64,000 bases of DNA from Aureispira sp. CCB-E (GTDB lineage: Bacteria > Bacteroidota > Bacteroidia > Chitinophagales > Saprospiraceae). The stretch covers positions 6,463,001 to 6,527,000 of the forward strand of contig NZ_CP133671.1 in assembly GCF_031326345.1 (NCBI RefSeq), written 5' to 3'. A program made the translations under genes and the position numbers. Shown here in pieces: positions 26,748-37,300 of the stretch (its first letter is position 1; the number at the start of each line of letters is the position of its first letter). A model generated the notes under the pieces. It was not told where the DNA came from. It did not search any database and saw only the letters and a list, made by a program, of their open reading frames with translations.

Positions 26748-28157
26748 CTACAAGCCTGTTGATTTTAAGCGTTTTGAGATATCAGATACTTCACTTTTGA
26801 AACGTGTATCGTTTTCCAATAAAGATTCGATAGAACGGCAAGCATGTATTACAGTACTGTGATCTCGTCCTCCAAAAGCATTTCCAATGTGTTTCAAAGA
26901 CTTATTGCTCAATTGTTTTGCCAAATACATAGACAACTGTCTGGCTCGAACAACAAAGCGTTTTCTTGTTTTTTCTTTTAATTTTTCAACAGGCAAATCG
27001 TAGTGTTCGGCTACAATTTTTTGAATTAATTCAACCGTAACCTCACTGGATATGTTGTCAACAAATTTACTAATCACTTCTTTTGCCAGATCAATATCAA
27101 TATCTCGTTGGTTTAAAGCAGCCTGAGCAATAATAGAAATTAATACCCCTTCCATTTCACGAACATTTGTCCGCACGTTGTACGATATAAATTCGAGTAC
27201 ATTAGGAGGCAAATCAACTCCATCGTTATCCATTTTCATTTGGATGATTGCCATACGAGTTTCTAAGGAAGGAATTTGCAAATCCGCAGACAAACCCCAT
27301 TTAAATCTAGAAATTAAACGTTCTTCGATGCCTGCCATTTCTTTTGGTGGACGATCGGAAGTCAAAATCAACTGCTTGCCTCCTTGATGCAAGTGATTAA
27401 AAATAGAGAAGAAAATATCCTGTGTTTTTTGTTTGTTTTCCAAAAACTGAATATCATCTACGATCAACAAATCGACCATTTGATAGAACTTCACAAAATC
27501 ACTAATGGCGTTGTTTCGAAGCGCTTCAATAAATTGATTGGTAAATCGCTCTGAAGAAACGTACAACACTGCTTTTTCTGGAAATTGTGTCGCAACCTCA
27601 TTGCCAATTGCATGTGCCAGATGTGTTTTTCCTAGACCTACATCGCCAAAAATCATCAAAGGATTAAAGGCGGTTTTTCCTGGACGCTTGGCAATCGCTA
27701 AGCCTGCGGAACGTGCCAAGCGGTTGCAGTCGCCTTCAATAAAATGCTCAAAGGTGTAGTTAGGATTCAGTTGAGAATCTATTTTTAACTTTTGGATACC
27801 AGGTATTACAAAAGGATTTTTAATTTTTCCACCTTTCAAACCACTCTTAGAAGCATTTGCCTCTAGATTTTCTTTCTTAAAAGAGGGTGTTTTAGGTATG
27901 TTTGTTTTTTTAGGAATCAAATACTCCAATTGAGCATCTGCTCCAATTTCTACTTGAATCGCTTCTTTTAAGACAACAACATAGTGTTCTTCTAGCCATT
28001 CATAGAAAAATTTATTTGGAACTTGTATTGTTAAAACTGAACCGTCTAGGCGCAACGGTCTAATTGGCTCAAACCAAGTAGAGAAACTTTGTGCGTTAAC
28101 ACTTTCCTTTATTTTTGCTAAACAATTTTGCCAAACTTGGACATGATCTGCACTCAT
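26748..28157 (-). CDS. dnaA: Chromosomal replication initiator protein DnaA
   Basis: 469 residues with the four DnaA domains: helicase-loading domain I (1-80), linker (about 80-130), AAA+ core with Walker A GDVGLGKTHL (171-180) and Walker B LLIVDDIQFL, and domain IV ending in the DnaA-box-reading helix GGRDHSTVIHACRSIESL. The Walker A has Asp where GGVGLGKTHL is more usual, a tolerated position. It initiates replication at oriC. It is monocistronic; dnaN is not adjacent. The upstream 720-bp AT-rich gap has DnaA-box-like sites. Confidence 0.98.
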   Translation of the reverse strand: MSADHVQVWQNCLAKIKESVNAQSFSTWFEPIRPLRLDGSVLTIQVPNKFFYEWLEEHYVVVLKEAIQVEIGADAQLEYLIPKKTNIPKTPSFKKENLEANASKSGLKGGKIKNPFVIPGIQKLKIDSQLNPNYTFEHFIEGDCNRLARSAGLAIAKRPGKTAFNPLMIFGDVGLGKTHLAHAIGNEVATQFPEKAVLYVSSERFTNQFIEALRNNAISDFVKFYQMVDLLIVDDIQFLENKQKTQDIFFSIFNHLHQGGKQLILTSDRPPKEMAGIEERLISRFKWGLSADLQIPSLETRMAIIQMKMDNDGVDLPPNVLEFISYNVRTNVREMEGVLISIIAQAALNQRDIDIDLAKEVISKFVDNISSEVTVELIQKIVAEHYDLPVEKLKEKTRKRFVVRARQLSMYLAKQLSNKSLKHIGNAFGGRDHSTVIHACRSIESLLENDTRFKSEVSDISKRLKSTGL

Positions 28158-28877
28158 AATGGCTTTATTATAATATAGGGTTATTCTTACTGAATAATAC
28201 GGACTTGAAAATTTGATTTGGTTATTTGAGCCAACGCTAAGAACTACAATAATTCATGCAAAAATGGCGATTGTCTGAAGCCGTCAAAAGTCATTATTCT
28301 TTTTGAATTTTTGGCTGACAAAATCTTACACAGACTATTACAAATTAATAGTGTTTTAATGGGAATCTCCTATAGTATAAATATTTTCTGTATATTTCAA
28401 ATTATGCTTGTTTTTGATACATTTTTAATCAAATAAGCAAAAAATGAAGCTTGTTTTCCACAAAAAGTTCCTAAACTAATTAGAGAAGTTTGGCTAAGGT
28501 CGTTAAAAAAAATGGGAATGGAAAAAAAAAAGGAATTTCAATTGACAAAAAAAAGAACTATTTATTTACCAAAAAAAAAAGCAAAAAAAATCTTTTTTTT
28601 TAACCCTACTTAAGACAACATAAATTACTTATTACAAACACCTTACTTGCAACATAAGCAAATAATTTACACCTTATAACACTAAATAAAAGTATTTAAA
28701 TAGGAAGTTTTTAATTTTTGGAACTTGAATCTTTTTTCTTCATGACAACATCTCTGCAAAAAATCATGCCTACTTTGAATGAAAGTACTTTTTACACACT
28801 TTAAAGCCTAACTCTGCTCATTCTTTTCTTTCCAAATTGACCAAAACAACCAATAGAAATCCTGACGAACAATTCAA
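28158..28877. other. AT-rich intergenic region upstream of dnaA, weak oriC candidate
   Basis: 720 bp, no ORF. Dense A/T runs lie at 28506-28600. TTTTCCACA (28454-28462) and TTTTACACA (28790-28798) each differ from TTATnCACA by one base, at the same position. A CTTACACAG at 28325-28333 is weaker. This could be the origin, a dnaA autoregulatory region, or neither; strand-skew data would decide. Confidence 0.35.
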
Positions 28878-29816
28878 TTATCCAATCGATTGATTTTTAC
28901 ATTGAATACATTTGTCTTGGCAATTCCGCTCAAAATAAACGTCCAATCGCCCTAAAACCATTCCTGCCCACCCTACTTGGGTAATCAAAGTTTCTTTGTT
29001 ATCCACCGTTATAATCGTAGGTTTATCTAAAAAAGTATGGGTATGTCCTCCTATGATCAAATCAATATTTTGAGTACTAGTTGCCAGTACTACATCTGAA
29101 ACTTTGTTGGTTTTATACATATACCCCAAATGCGACAAACAAATTACATAATCACACTTTTCTTCATTTTTTAAGATGTTAGCATAGTGGTTTGCCTTCT
29201 TTATGGGATCTGTATATCTAGTCTTTTTATACAATGGACTAGGTACCAATCCTTCTAGCTCTACACCAACTCCCAGTACACCAACTTTTATAGGTCCTTT
29301 TTGAAAAATTTGGTAGGGCTTGGTATGCCCATTCATAATCGTGTCTGAAAAGTCGTAATTACAATTGACCAATGGAAAATTAGCTTGAGTAGTCAACTGT
29401 TTGTGCAAGCCATCAATTCCACCATCAAAATCGTGATTTCCTATTGTGCCAGCATCATAGCCCATTTTGCTCATCAATTTCATCTCCAACTCTCCGCCAA
29501 AATAATTGAAGTAAGGAGTGCCTTGAAACATATCTCCCGCATCCAATAGCAAAACATGTTCTTCTTCTTGGCGAATTTTATTAATCAGTGCTGCTCGTTT
29601 GGCAATACCTCCACGTCCCTCATTCTTTCCTCCATCCATTGGAAAGGGTTCGATCCTGCTGTGTACATCATTTGTATGTAAAATTGTCAATTTATGCAAT
29701 CGCCCTTCTTCGCTGCTAAAAGATGCAGCCTTTAAAAAGCTAGGCATCATACTAGTGCTACCCGCTACAACTGCCAAAGAACCCAATTTTCCTAAAAATG
29801 ATCGTCGATTATACAT
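28878..29816 (-). CDS. Tat-exported metallophosphatase (5'-nucleotidase-like)
   Basis: 312 residues. A twin-arginine signal NRRSFLGKLGSLAVVAG opens the protein. All metallophosphoesterase motifs are intact: HTNDVHSR, DAGDMFQGT, GNHDFDGG and GGHTHTF. Only the catalytic domain is present, without the UshA C-terminal substrate domain, as in the short Bacteroidetes form that usually pairs with a separate C-terminal-domain lipoprotein; no such partner is adjacent here. Substrates would be nucleotides or other phosphate esters in the periplasm. The last 15 residues contain three Cys (CQDKCIQC), which is unusual. Confidence 0.88.
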   Translation of the reverse strand: MYNRRSFLGKLGSLAVVAGSTSMMPSFLKAASFSSEEGRLHKLTILHTNDVHSRIEPFPMDGGKNEGRGGIAKRAALINKIRQEEEHVLLLDAGDMFQGTPYFNYFGGELEMKLMSKMGYDAGTIGNHDFDGGIDGLHKQLTTQANFPLVNCNYDFSDTIMNGHTKPYQIFQKGPIKVGVLGVGVELEGLVPSPLYKKTRYTDPIKKANHYANILKNEEKCDYVICLSHLGYMYKTNKVSDVVLATSTQNIDLIIGGHTHTFLDKPTIITVDNKETLITQVGWAGMVLGRLDVYFERNCQDKCIQCKNQSIG

Positions 29817-29954
29817 ATAATTCTTCTTGTTAGTACTTCGTTATCGCTTTGCTATTGCACACATCTTTGTATCAATTTTCCCACGAAGCCTTGTCCTGTG
29901 TTACTAATATTATTTTAAACCTTCAAATACACTCAAAACTACAAATAAAAATGC

Positions 29955-31802
29955 TTACTGAATAACGATTACCTTCCCTGTTTCTAAGGATTCTCCTTTT
30001 AAACGCAAATAATACGACCCCGCCGATAGCTTTTTTAAATCCAGTTCAACCTTATGTTGGACATTGCTTTTAAAGCGCTGTTGAAGTACTGTCTGGAGCA
30101 TCTTTCCTGTAGCAACGTCTACGATTTCGATAGAAAGCTCTTGGCTGTTATGTAGTGAAAATGTTATCGAGAATTGCCCATCAGAAGGATTGGGGAAAAC
30201 AGTTAGTTCTGTCGTATTTTTTACTCGATTCGTTATTTTTTTCTGATTGGTAATCGTAGCATTATAGTCCTTTGGGCTTGTCGGAGTAGTTAGGGGCGTT
30301 CGATGCCAATGATTTTCTTCATCTTTTAGCAGTAAACCTCTTTCAAATGTTTGGTTTGTTGTAGCATTTAAGATATCCATGTACCAAAATTCTGCAATAG
30401 CTGAATCCGATTTTATATCTAAGATACCGTAACCATGCTCTACAATATTAGAAAAAACTTGATTGGGATTAGCAGTAGCCATATAACCTTCTACAGCACC
30501 AACCACCCAACTTGGGTACCCCATTTCATCAAAATTACCTCTAGTGATAGAAGTTGGCAAAAATTCAACCGCTACAGAACCATTTCCTGTACTTCCATTA
30601 TATCCACTGCCCGTCGGAGCTTGATGCAAATCGGCTGCCATAGAAACATGCGCGTCCCCACTTAAAACCATTACATTATTAATAGCATTATTTTCTATAA
30701 AATCTAATAAACGATCTCTAGAACCATCAAAGCCATCCCAACTTTTAGGATCTAGCACAGAACCATTTCCTATTGTTGCAGGAAAAAATGGTGGGATATT
30801 AGCTACCGACCAACCACACATCATTTTTTGATTTCCAATCAACTTCCATTTTGCGGTAGAGTTTTGCAATTCGGTTGTCAGCCAATTATATTGGCTCGTC
30901 CCCAAGATACTAGGCTCTCCTGATGGCAGATTATCTATATTTCGATACAGCAAAATATCAATCATAAAAATATCGACCAAAGAACCATAGCTAAATTTAC
31001 GATAGATTTTTTTGGTATCCGTAGGAGTGACAAGTCGCATAGGCACATATTCTAAAAATGCCGCTCTACTATCTTCCGCTTGAGTAGGACTTCCATTGTA
31101 GTCCGTATCGTGGTTATCCCAAATAACAATCCAAGGGTGCATCTGACGAGCTAGCCGCAAATCAGGATCCATCAAATAGTATCGCTGTCGTTCTCTCCAC
31201 TCTTGCTTAGTAGTTGGAGTACTAGGATACGGTACAGGAACACGAATTTCCTCATCGGGATCGACAAAATCGTAGATATAGTCCCCCAAATGCAGCACCA
31301 CATCAAGATCCAAACGCTGTGCAATTTGTTGATAAGAATTGAAAAAACCAGAGAAAACAGAACTGCAAGAAGCAACTGCCATACGCAAGTGATTGACAGT
31401 AGAACTGCCTGAAGCAGCAGGTGCCGTTCTTGTCCTCCCTTTTCGAGTATAATTGCCATTCGGTGCTTGAAAACGATAATAGTATGTTGTATAGGCGTTT
31501 AAGCTAGATACGTCTACGGCAACGGTCCAGTCTTTGGTCGAATCAGTTGCTACTGTTCCTGTTTGCACCACATTTAAAAAGTTGCTATCCGTTGCTACTT
31601 CCCAATTAACATTAATCGTAGATTGTGTATTGTTAGGAGTAATGTGTGTCCATAGAATCACTTGACTATCCGTTGGGTCAAACGATGCAACTCCATACAA
31701 AAAAGGGGCATAGGCTGCATCGGCGTATATATTAGAAGGCAATTGTGCCCATAAGACTCCACCTATTAAGTAACTGATACAAAAGAACGAAAAAGCTTTC
31801 AT
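29955..31802 (-). CDS. PhoD-type alkaline phosphatase with T9SS sorting domain
   Basis: 615 residues. Signal peptide ends near VLWA-Q. An N-terminal Ig/fibronectin-like domain (about 30-125) precedes the PhoD metallophosphatase domain with ASCSSVFSG, HLGDYIYD, WDNHDTDYNG and LSGDAHVSM. The last 80 residues are a type-A sorting domain (VFPNPSDGQFSITF, then SAGSYYLRL). The protein should be carried to the cell surface or medium to release phosphate from esters or diesters, where PhoD enzymes use Ca and Fe. It lies 138 bp upstream of the metallophosphatase gene on the same strand, giving two exported phosphatases together. Confidence 0.92.
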   Translation of the reverse strand: MKAFSFFCISYLIGGVLWAQLPSNIYADAAYAPFLYGVASFDPTDSQVILWTHITPNNTQSTINVNWEVATDSNFLNVVQTGTVATDSTKDWTVAVDVSSLNAYTTYYYRFQAPNGNYTRKGRTRTAPAASGSSTVNHLRMAVASCSSVFSGFFNSYQQIAQRLDLDVVLHLGDYIYDFVDPDEEIRVPVPYPSTPTTKQEWRERQRYYLMDPDLRLARQMHPWIVIWDNHDTDYNGSPTQAEDSRAAFLEYVPMRLVTPTDTKKIYRKFSYGSLVDIFMIDILLYRNIDNLPSGEPSILGTSQYNWLTTELQNSTAKWKLIGNQKMMCGWSVANIPPFFPATIGNGSVLDPKSWDGFDGSRDRLLDFIENNAINNVMVLSGDAHVSMAADLHQAPTGSGYNGSTGNGSVAVEFLPTSITRGNFDEMGYPSWVVGAVEGYMATANPNQVFSNIVEHGYGILDIKSDSAIAEFWYMDILNATTNQTFERGLLLKDEENHWHRTPLTTPTSPKDYNATITNQKKITNRVKNTTELTVFPNPSDGQFSITFSLHNSQELSIEIVDVATGKMLQTVLQQRFKSNVQHKVELDLKKLSAGSYYLRLKGESLETGKVIVIQ

Positions 31803-31992
31803 GGCAATAATTTTTATACAAAATAAACAATGACATTACTGGTTCTTTAAAATAGCTATTTATTAGAATAATACTTCACGTATTTTTAGTTTTTGATAAA
31901 AAACATAAGGAACATCTTGTGCCACCTCCACGATCAATGTATACAAACAGGTTTACCCAATACTATTAAAGTAAGCATAATACCCCAATGAA

Positions 31993-32023
31993 GAAAAGGT
32001 TAACCAACCAAAGTTGATTAACC
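31993..32023 (-). terminator. Terminator of rpmE2
   Basis: GGTTAATCAAC / GTTGGTTAACC stem (one mismatch), CTTTG-type loop, then TTTTC on the minus strand. Confidence 0.6.
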
Positions 32024-32080
32024 CTATATATTCATGCTATCAATAGAAAGCCACTAATGGATTACACCCAATAGTACTTT

Positions 32081-32365
32081 TTATTCAGCAGCTTTTTCTT
32101 CGTCTTTAACCATGTACTTGTCAAACTTAGCAAATTTCTTGTTAAATTTGTCAATACGTCCAGCAGTATCCACGAATTGCATTTTACCAGTGTAGAAAGG
32201 ATGAGAAGCAGAGCTAATCTCTACTTTCACTAGTGGATATTCAACACCATCAACTTCAATATTTTCGCTAGAAGGTGCAGAAGAATGCATTAAAAAAGTG
32301 GTATCTGTAGATATGTCTCTAAAACATACCAGACGATTGCTCTCTGGATGAATATCTTTTTTCAT
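32081..32365 (-). CDS. rpmE2: 50S ribosomal protein L31 type B
   Basis: 94 residues starting MKKDIHPE, with the long type-B insertion and the conserved [28 protein letters not shown]-type C-terminal half. The CxxC zinc ligands of type-A L31 are absent; there is one Cys (14). Zinc-free L31 often replaces the zinc form under zinc limitation, but in Bacteroidetes type B is frequently the only form. A good promoter precedes it, 68 bp upstream. Confidence 0.96.
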   Translation of the reverse strand: MKKDIHPESNRLVCFRDISTDTTFLMHSSAPSSENIEVDGVEYPLVKVEISSASHPFYTGKMQFVDTAGRIDKFNKKFAKFDKYMVKDEEKAAE

Positions 32366-32432
32366 GATAATTCTATTGTTGTTTTTTTATTTTTATTTAA
32401 GGTCACTTTGGCAATTTCGTGAATTGCAGGTA

Positions 32433-32440
32433 CAAAGGTA
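32433..32440 (-). promoter_or_regulatory. -7 element of rpmE2 promoter
   Basis: TACCTTTG on the minus strand, 68 bp before the ATG; the -33 region is T-rich (TTC) rather than TTG. Confidence 0.6.
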
Positions 32441-32512
32441 ACATAAAATTAAAGAATAAGGAATTTTTTTAGAAAAAAAAGAATAAGTTGAAGAGAAAAA
32501 AACCGTTAGCCG

Positions 32513-33268
32513 TTAAGACTTTGTTCCTATGACCAAAACCGAAACTCCGAAAGGCAAACGAATTCCTCGATTTAAAAAGATTAACTCCTTGTTAAACAAC
32601 CAATGCAGTACTTTATTCACAAAACCATTTGACTGTAAAATTTCGCCATCTGATCCTGTCTGTCCTTCATTTTTTTTCCTAGGAATTATCTTAAACAACA
32701 TTCGAACGGCCAAAATGGGCAAAAACAAGAAGAAGTTAAAATAAGAACCATAATCGATTTTAAACCCTTCTTTTTCTAAAATAGTAACCAATTCTTTCTT
32801 GGTATACCTTCGATAGTGATGGTTGATCACATCATGGTTACTCCACAAAAAATTAAATGCAGGTACGGTCAAATAAATGGTTCCGTTGGGTTTTAGAACA
32901 CGTTTAATTTCTTGTACCGCCAATACGTGGTCGTCTATGTGTTCAATTACATCAAAAGCAGAAACAACATCAAATGAATTGCTCTCAAAAGGTAGTTCTG
33001 TCAAAGAAGCATTAATTGCTTTGATGCCAACCACCTCATCCAAAAACTCACAACAATCTTTGTCGTACTCCAATGAAGTGACTGCTCCATATTGTTCTAA
33101 CATTGTTGTTGTTGCGCCTGTAGCCACTCCAGTATTTAATATATCTAGGTTTTTTCTTTTCTTGAGTATTCTATTGACAAAAAGAGTTTCTAATATATTT
33201 AGGCGAGCTGTAAACCACCAATGGCTTCGCTCTAGTTTATAATACTCTTTATAAAATTTCTTGTCCAT
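32513..33268 (-). CDS. Class I SAM-dependent methyltransferase
   Basis: 251 residues. The SAM fold covers about 40-160: motif I region is DILNTGVATGATTTMLE (the usual GxGxG appears as TGVATG), acidic residue after strand 2 in LEYDKD, and DVVSAFDVIEHIDD. Its first 20 bp overlap the end of the upstream glycosyltransferase gene, so translation is coupled. Within this glycan cluster a sugar or lipid-linked intermediate is the likely acceptor, by context only. Confidence 0.85.
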   Translation of the reverse strand: MDKKFYKEYYKLERSHWWFTARLNILETLFVNRILKKRKNLDILNTGVATGATTTMLEQYGAVTSLEYDKDCCEFLDEVVGIKAINASLTELPFESNSFDVVSAFDVIEHIDDHVLAVQEIKRVLKPNGTIYLTVPAFNFLWSNHDVINHHYRRYTKKELVTILEKEGFKIDYGSYFNFFLFLPILAVRMLFKIIPRKKNEGQTGSDGEILQSNGFVNKVLHWLFNKELIFLNRGIRLPFGVSVLVIGTKS

Positions 33269-34217
33269 TTATTTCTTTTTGTTTTTCTATTCTACTTTCT
33301 ATAATAAACAAAGGGCGTTCTTTGACTTGAAAGAATATTCTTACAATATATTCTCCCAACACACCTATCGAAATCAGTTGTACCCCACCAAATAAGGTAA
33401 TTGCAAAGATTAAAGCTGTAAATCCTTCTCCGACAACATCCAAGTAAAATTTTCTATACAAGGTGATCGTTAAGAATATAAAACTTGATAAGACGGCGAG
33501 TATCCCTAGGTTGATAATCAATTTGATTGGCACTTCGCTAAAACTAAAAATACCATCCAAAGCAAGTCGAAGCATTTTTGTTAATGGATATTTTGTTTCT
33601 CCATATTCTCTTTGTGGGCGATCAAAAAAGATTCCCTTCTGCTTAAATCCGACCCAACTTCTCATACCTCGAATAAAGCGTCTTTCTTCGGGCATTTGAT
33701 TTAAAATATCAGCAACTCGACGACTTATTAAGGCAAAATCCCCCGTATTCAAAGGGATTTTAGTTTCTGTCATTCTATCAAACAATTGATAAAACCATCT
33801 AGATGTTAACCTTTTAAACGACTTTTCAGCATTAGAAGAGCGCTCGGCATATACAACATCATAGCCTTCTTTGTAATACGCATAAAATTTATCTAGCAAC
33901 TCTGGAGGATCTTGCAAATCACCATCCAAAATCAAAACTGCCTCTGTTGCATTGATGCACGTTAATCCTGCTGTTAATGCTAATTGATGTCCAAAGTTTC
34001 TAGACAGGAAAACAGCGCTAAATCGTTCGTCTTTTAAAGCCGTCTCTCGCATAAAAAAAGGCGTTTTGTCCTTGCTCCCATCATCTACCAAAATCACACT
34101 AACGTCCAATGTAGTTTTTTCAATTACATTGGTTAGTCGCTCTATCAATTTATCATAGACCTCTTCTTCGTTATAAAGAGGAATTAGTAAGTTGACTTGT
34201 GGTTTATTTTTTTCCAT
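33249..34217 (-). CDS. GT2 glycosyltransferase, DPM1/GtrB-like, membrane-anchored
   Basis: 322 residues. The GT2 A-fold opens with LLIPLYNEEEVYDKL, has VDDGSKDKT, and an intact D-x-D at 98-100 (LDGDLQDPPELL). Two C-terminal membrane helices (about 230-290) are typical of enzymes that load a sugar onto polyprenyl phosphate at the inner membrane. Such a product would be the donor for PMT-type membrane glycosyltransferases, and the next gene upstream encodes one. The donor sugar is not readable. Confidence 0.9.
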   Translation of the reverse strand: MEKNKPQVNLLIPLYNEEEVYDKLIERLTNVIEKTTLDVSVILVDDGSKDKTPFFMRETALKDERFSAVFLSRNFGHQLALTAGLTCINATEAVLILDGDLQDPPELLDKFYAYYKEGYDVVYAERSSNAEKSFKRLTSRWFYQLFDRMTETKIPLNTGDFALISRRVADILNQMPEERRFIRGMRSWVGFKQKGIFFDRPQREYGETKYPLTKMLRLALDGIFSFSEVPIKLIINLGILAVLSSFIFLTITLYRKFYLDVVGEGFTALIFAITLFGGVQLISIGVLGEYIVRIFFQVKERPLFIIESRIEKQKEINGQEIL

Positions 34218-34337
34218 GTCATTGTATTAATTAATACTTACTCTGTGAGTATGATTATTTTTAGCACAATTGTTTCATGCTCCGAAGGTGCTCAAATAAT
34301 CCTACCCTATTCATGCTTGTTATCAAACGACCGTTTA

Positions 34338-37300
34338 TTATTTAATCTTTCCCTCCCTTTTCAAACGCTCCTTTCTAGCTGTTGCTAACATTTGTTTACG
34401 AACAGCATCGTCATACATCTTTTTCATTTTTAAGGCCGGCTTATAGTCTGGCAAGATGCTAAGAGCCACATTCAAGTTTTGCATTGCCTCTTGCCATTTT
34501 CCTTGGGTAGACAATTTTTTGGCCATAAAGAAACTCTTCTTAGCGTCATTTCCTAGATGTTGACAAATATTAATTGCCAAGTCATATCCCTGCGCTGGTT
34601 TTCCGCCATATTGGTCAAAGAGTTCTAGGTGTTCTATTGCTTTATTGAGCTCTTGTTTTTGTACCAATAAGTTAGCCAAGTGATAATGACCAAAAGTATA
34701 TTTAGGATTGCACTCTACTGCTTTGCTAAAACATTTTTCGGCATTTTCAGCATCCTTCATTTGCATATAGCAAATTCCTTCCATCCCATAAGCATTAGAA
34801 TAATCGGTCATATATTTGTGCAATTCTGTAACTGTTTCTTTGGCTAGTTGCGTATTGCCAGCCTGCAATGCGTATTGAGTTAACAACATCAAAGCACTAT
34901 CATCTTTGGGATTTTCTTTTAGTACTTCTTGTAACAAAGCAATTGCCTTGGCATAATCCTTAGCCTTAAATGCAGCTGCCGCTTCTACAGATTTTTTGTT
35001 CGTCTCAGAACGCTTGCTGATCATACACAGCGGCACATTATCCACTTTTACAGCATGTAACAATTCATTTCCTGCTGGCCAAACATCCTGCTCTAATGCT
35101 TTTTTATTGATAAATCTAGAAATGTATATTCCATAATCCCAATTGTGTTTAGCCCGTTCATGATAACGAGTATAAATCACCTTTACATTAGGATAATCTT
35201 TGAAATAATGATTGATTGGTAAATGTGCTTGCGTTCCAAATCGCACTTCTTCTCCTGCTTTTACCTCTGGTATATTTTCTATGACCCAGTCTACTGCTTC
35301 TTTGGTTGAATTCATCCAATAATCAGTTTCATAAGCACCAAAAGCGCCTTCTATTCCTCCCATGAATTCATTAAAGTAGGTATATTGGTGTGGATGTGCC
35401 GCAATAGTCCATCTTACTGGCAACGCCAATAAACCAAAGAAAATGACATAAACACCAATTTTAGCTGCTTTGGGTTTTAGATAATCAATCGTGAAAAAGT
35501 ATCCATAGGTTGCTAAAATAATTAATGGGGGACAAACAAATAAGAAGTGTCTTATCCCATCATACAAAGCAGAATCTTTATAAATAACATAAGCTACAGG
35601 AAACAAGGCTGTAAATGCAAGCATCAATGTTATTATTCTATTGCGCGTATCTTTGACAATTGGCACGATAGCAAATATCAATCCCAATAAAACAACCAAA
35701 GGCAATACCGTTACCAACCACTTAGGCACATAATACCATGGCAAATACTCAGACCAATAATGTTGCCCTTCCCATAACATGCGTATTCCAACAGAGAAAT
35801 TAGACATTTCTTGCAAAGCGTAAAACGGATTGTTTAGTGGATCTTCTAAAGCGTATGGCCAATACAGTATACCACCAAAGTATCCTAAAACAACAATAGC
35901 TACCAAAATACTCCCCAGTTTTATCAAATACTTAAAGTTAAACAACTGAGCTCGCAACTTAGTATTGAGGAGATGCATTCCTCCTGTAAATAAGAATAAA
36001 TAAGGAATGATAATAATTCCTCCCGATCGCATTCCCATAGTTAATGAAATGCCTACAATAAGCCCAACAATAGAATTTAAAGAAGGTCGGGGCAGTTGGC
36101 GAACAAAATTCATCATAAAATAAATGCTGATGATATATCCTGCTGCAAAAGGAATATCCTTAGGGTTATTCATTGCGTGACCAAAAAGGCGAGGGAAGAA
36201 AATGACTAAGATAATTGTCCAAAAAGCTATTTTCCATTTTCTTGTGACTGAATAAGACAACAAACCAACAAACACAAACAAAATAGCTCCTACCAAAGCA
36301 TTAAACATATGCCTTACTTCAAACAAATCCCAAGTTGTAAATACATACTTGTGCATCCAAGTAACGGTATAGTCAAATATCCCTCCGTAAAAATATAAAT
36401 TGACAAAATTAAGCGCATTATCATCTACGCCTTCTGTCTCAAAATAATTTAAAACATGTGTCCCATATTTTTCCTGAAATCCTTCGTCTCCTGTAATACC
36501 ATAATCAAAGCTCAAGTAAGGCAACATAAACAATACCAACAAAGACAAAGCAGCAAATAAGAATCTATAAATAGAATTGGCTTGCTTCCAATTGCTCAAA
36601 CTATGTTCAACCTTCATTTCTTTGATAGAGTCAATCCAAAAGAAATTGAATATATTCTTGAAAATATTCACAAAGTTGGTCAAAGCATTCCCTGTACTTG
36701 TTGAAGATGCTCCTTTTTTTACATTATCAATAGATGCTTCTACAATAGCCAGATCATACAAATGAGCATAATGAATTACTTCTAGGTCAGGCGTCTTACT
36801 TTTGGAGCTAAGTTTATCAAATAATAATTTGCCAACTGTTTGAGGATACAATCTAAAAGGAGCTTCTACATCAACTACATTCATACCCGACCACAACTGT
36901 ACCCATCCATTTGACAACTTCTTCACAATGCCGTCTGTTGTACTTTCGCCTTCTACATAATTCCTAACTCCTACGATAATACTACTATCGTCCCAATCCT
37001 CTTGGGCGAGTTTTCTCAACCAATTAATAGGCGACTCTCCTTCTTCTTGAGATTTCCGAGACCAAGTCAAAATATGATTCCCAGTAGCTTGAGCCACACC
37101 AGCTTTTAGAGCAGCGGCTACTGTTTGGTGTTCTTCTAAATCAATTACCTCATAAGAAACTTGTTCAGATTGTCCCTCGTTATTATAAGTTTGGTTGATG
37201 ACAGATAAGGTATCGTCACTACTTCCATTATTAACAAAAATAACTTCGTAAGGTAATTTCCAGTTTTGCTCCACTTTTTGAAGCTCCCTAAATATTGTTT

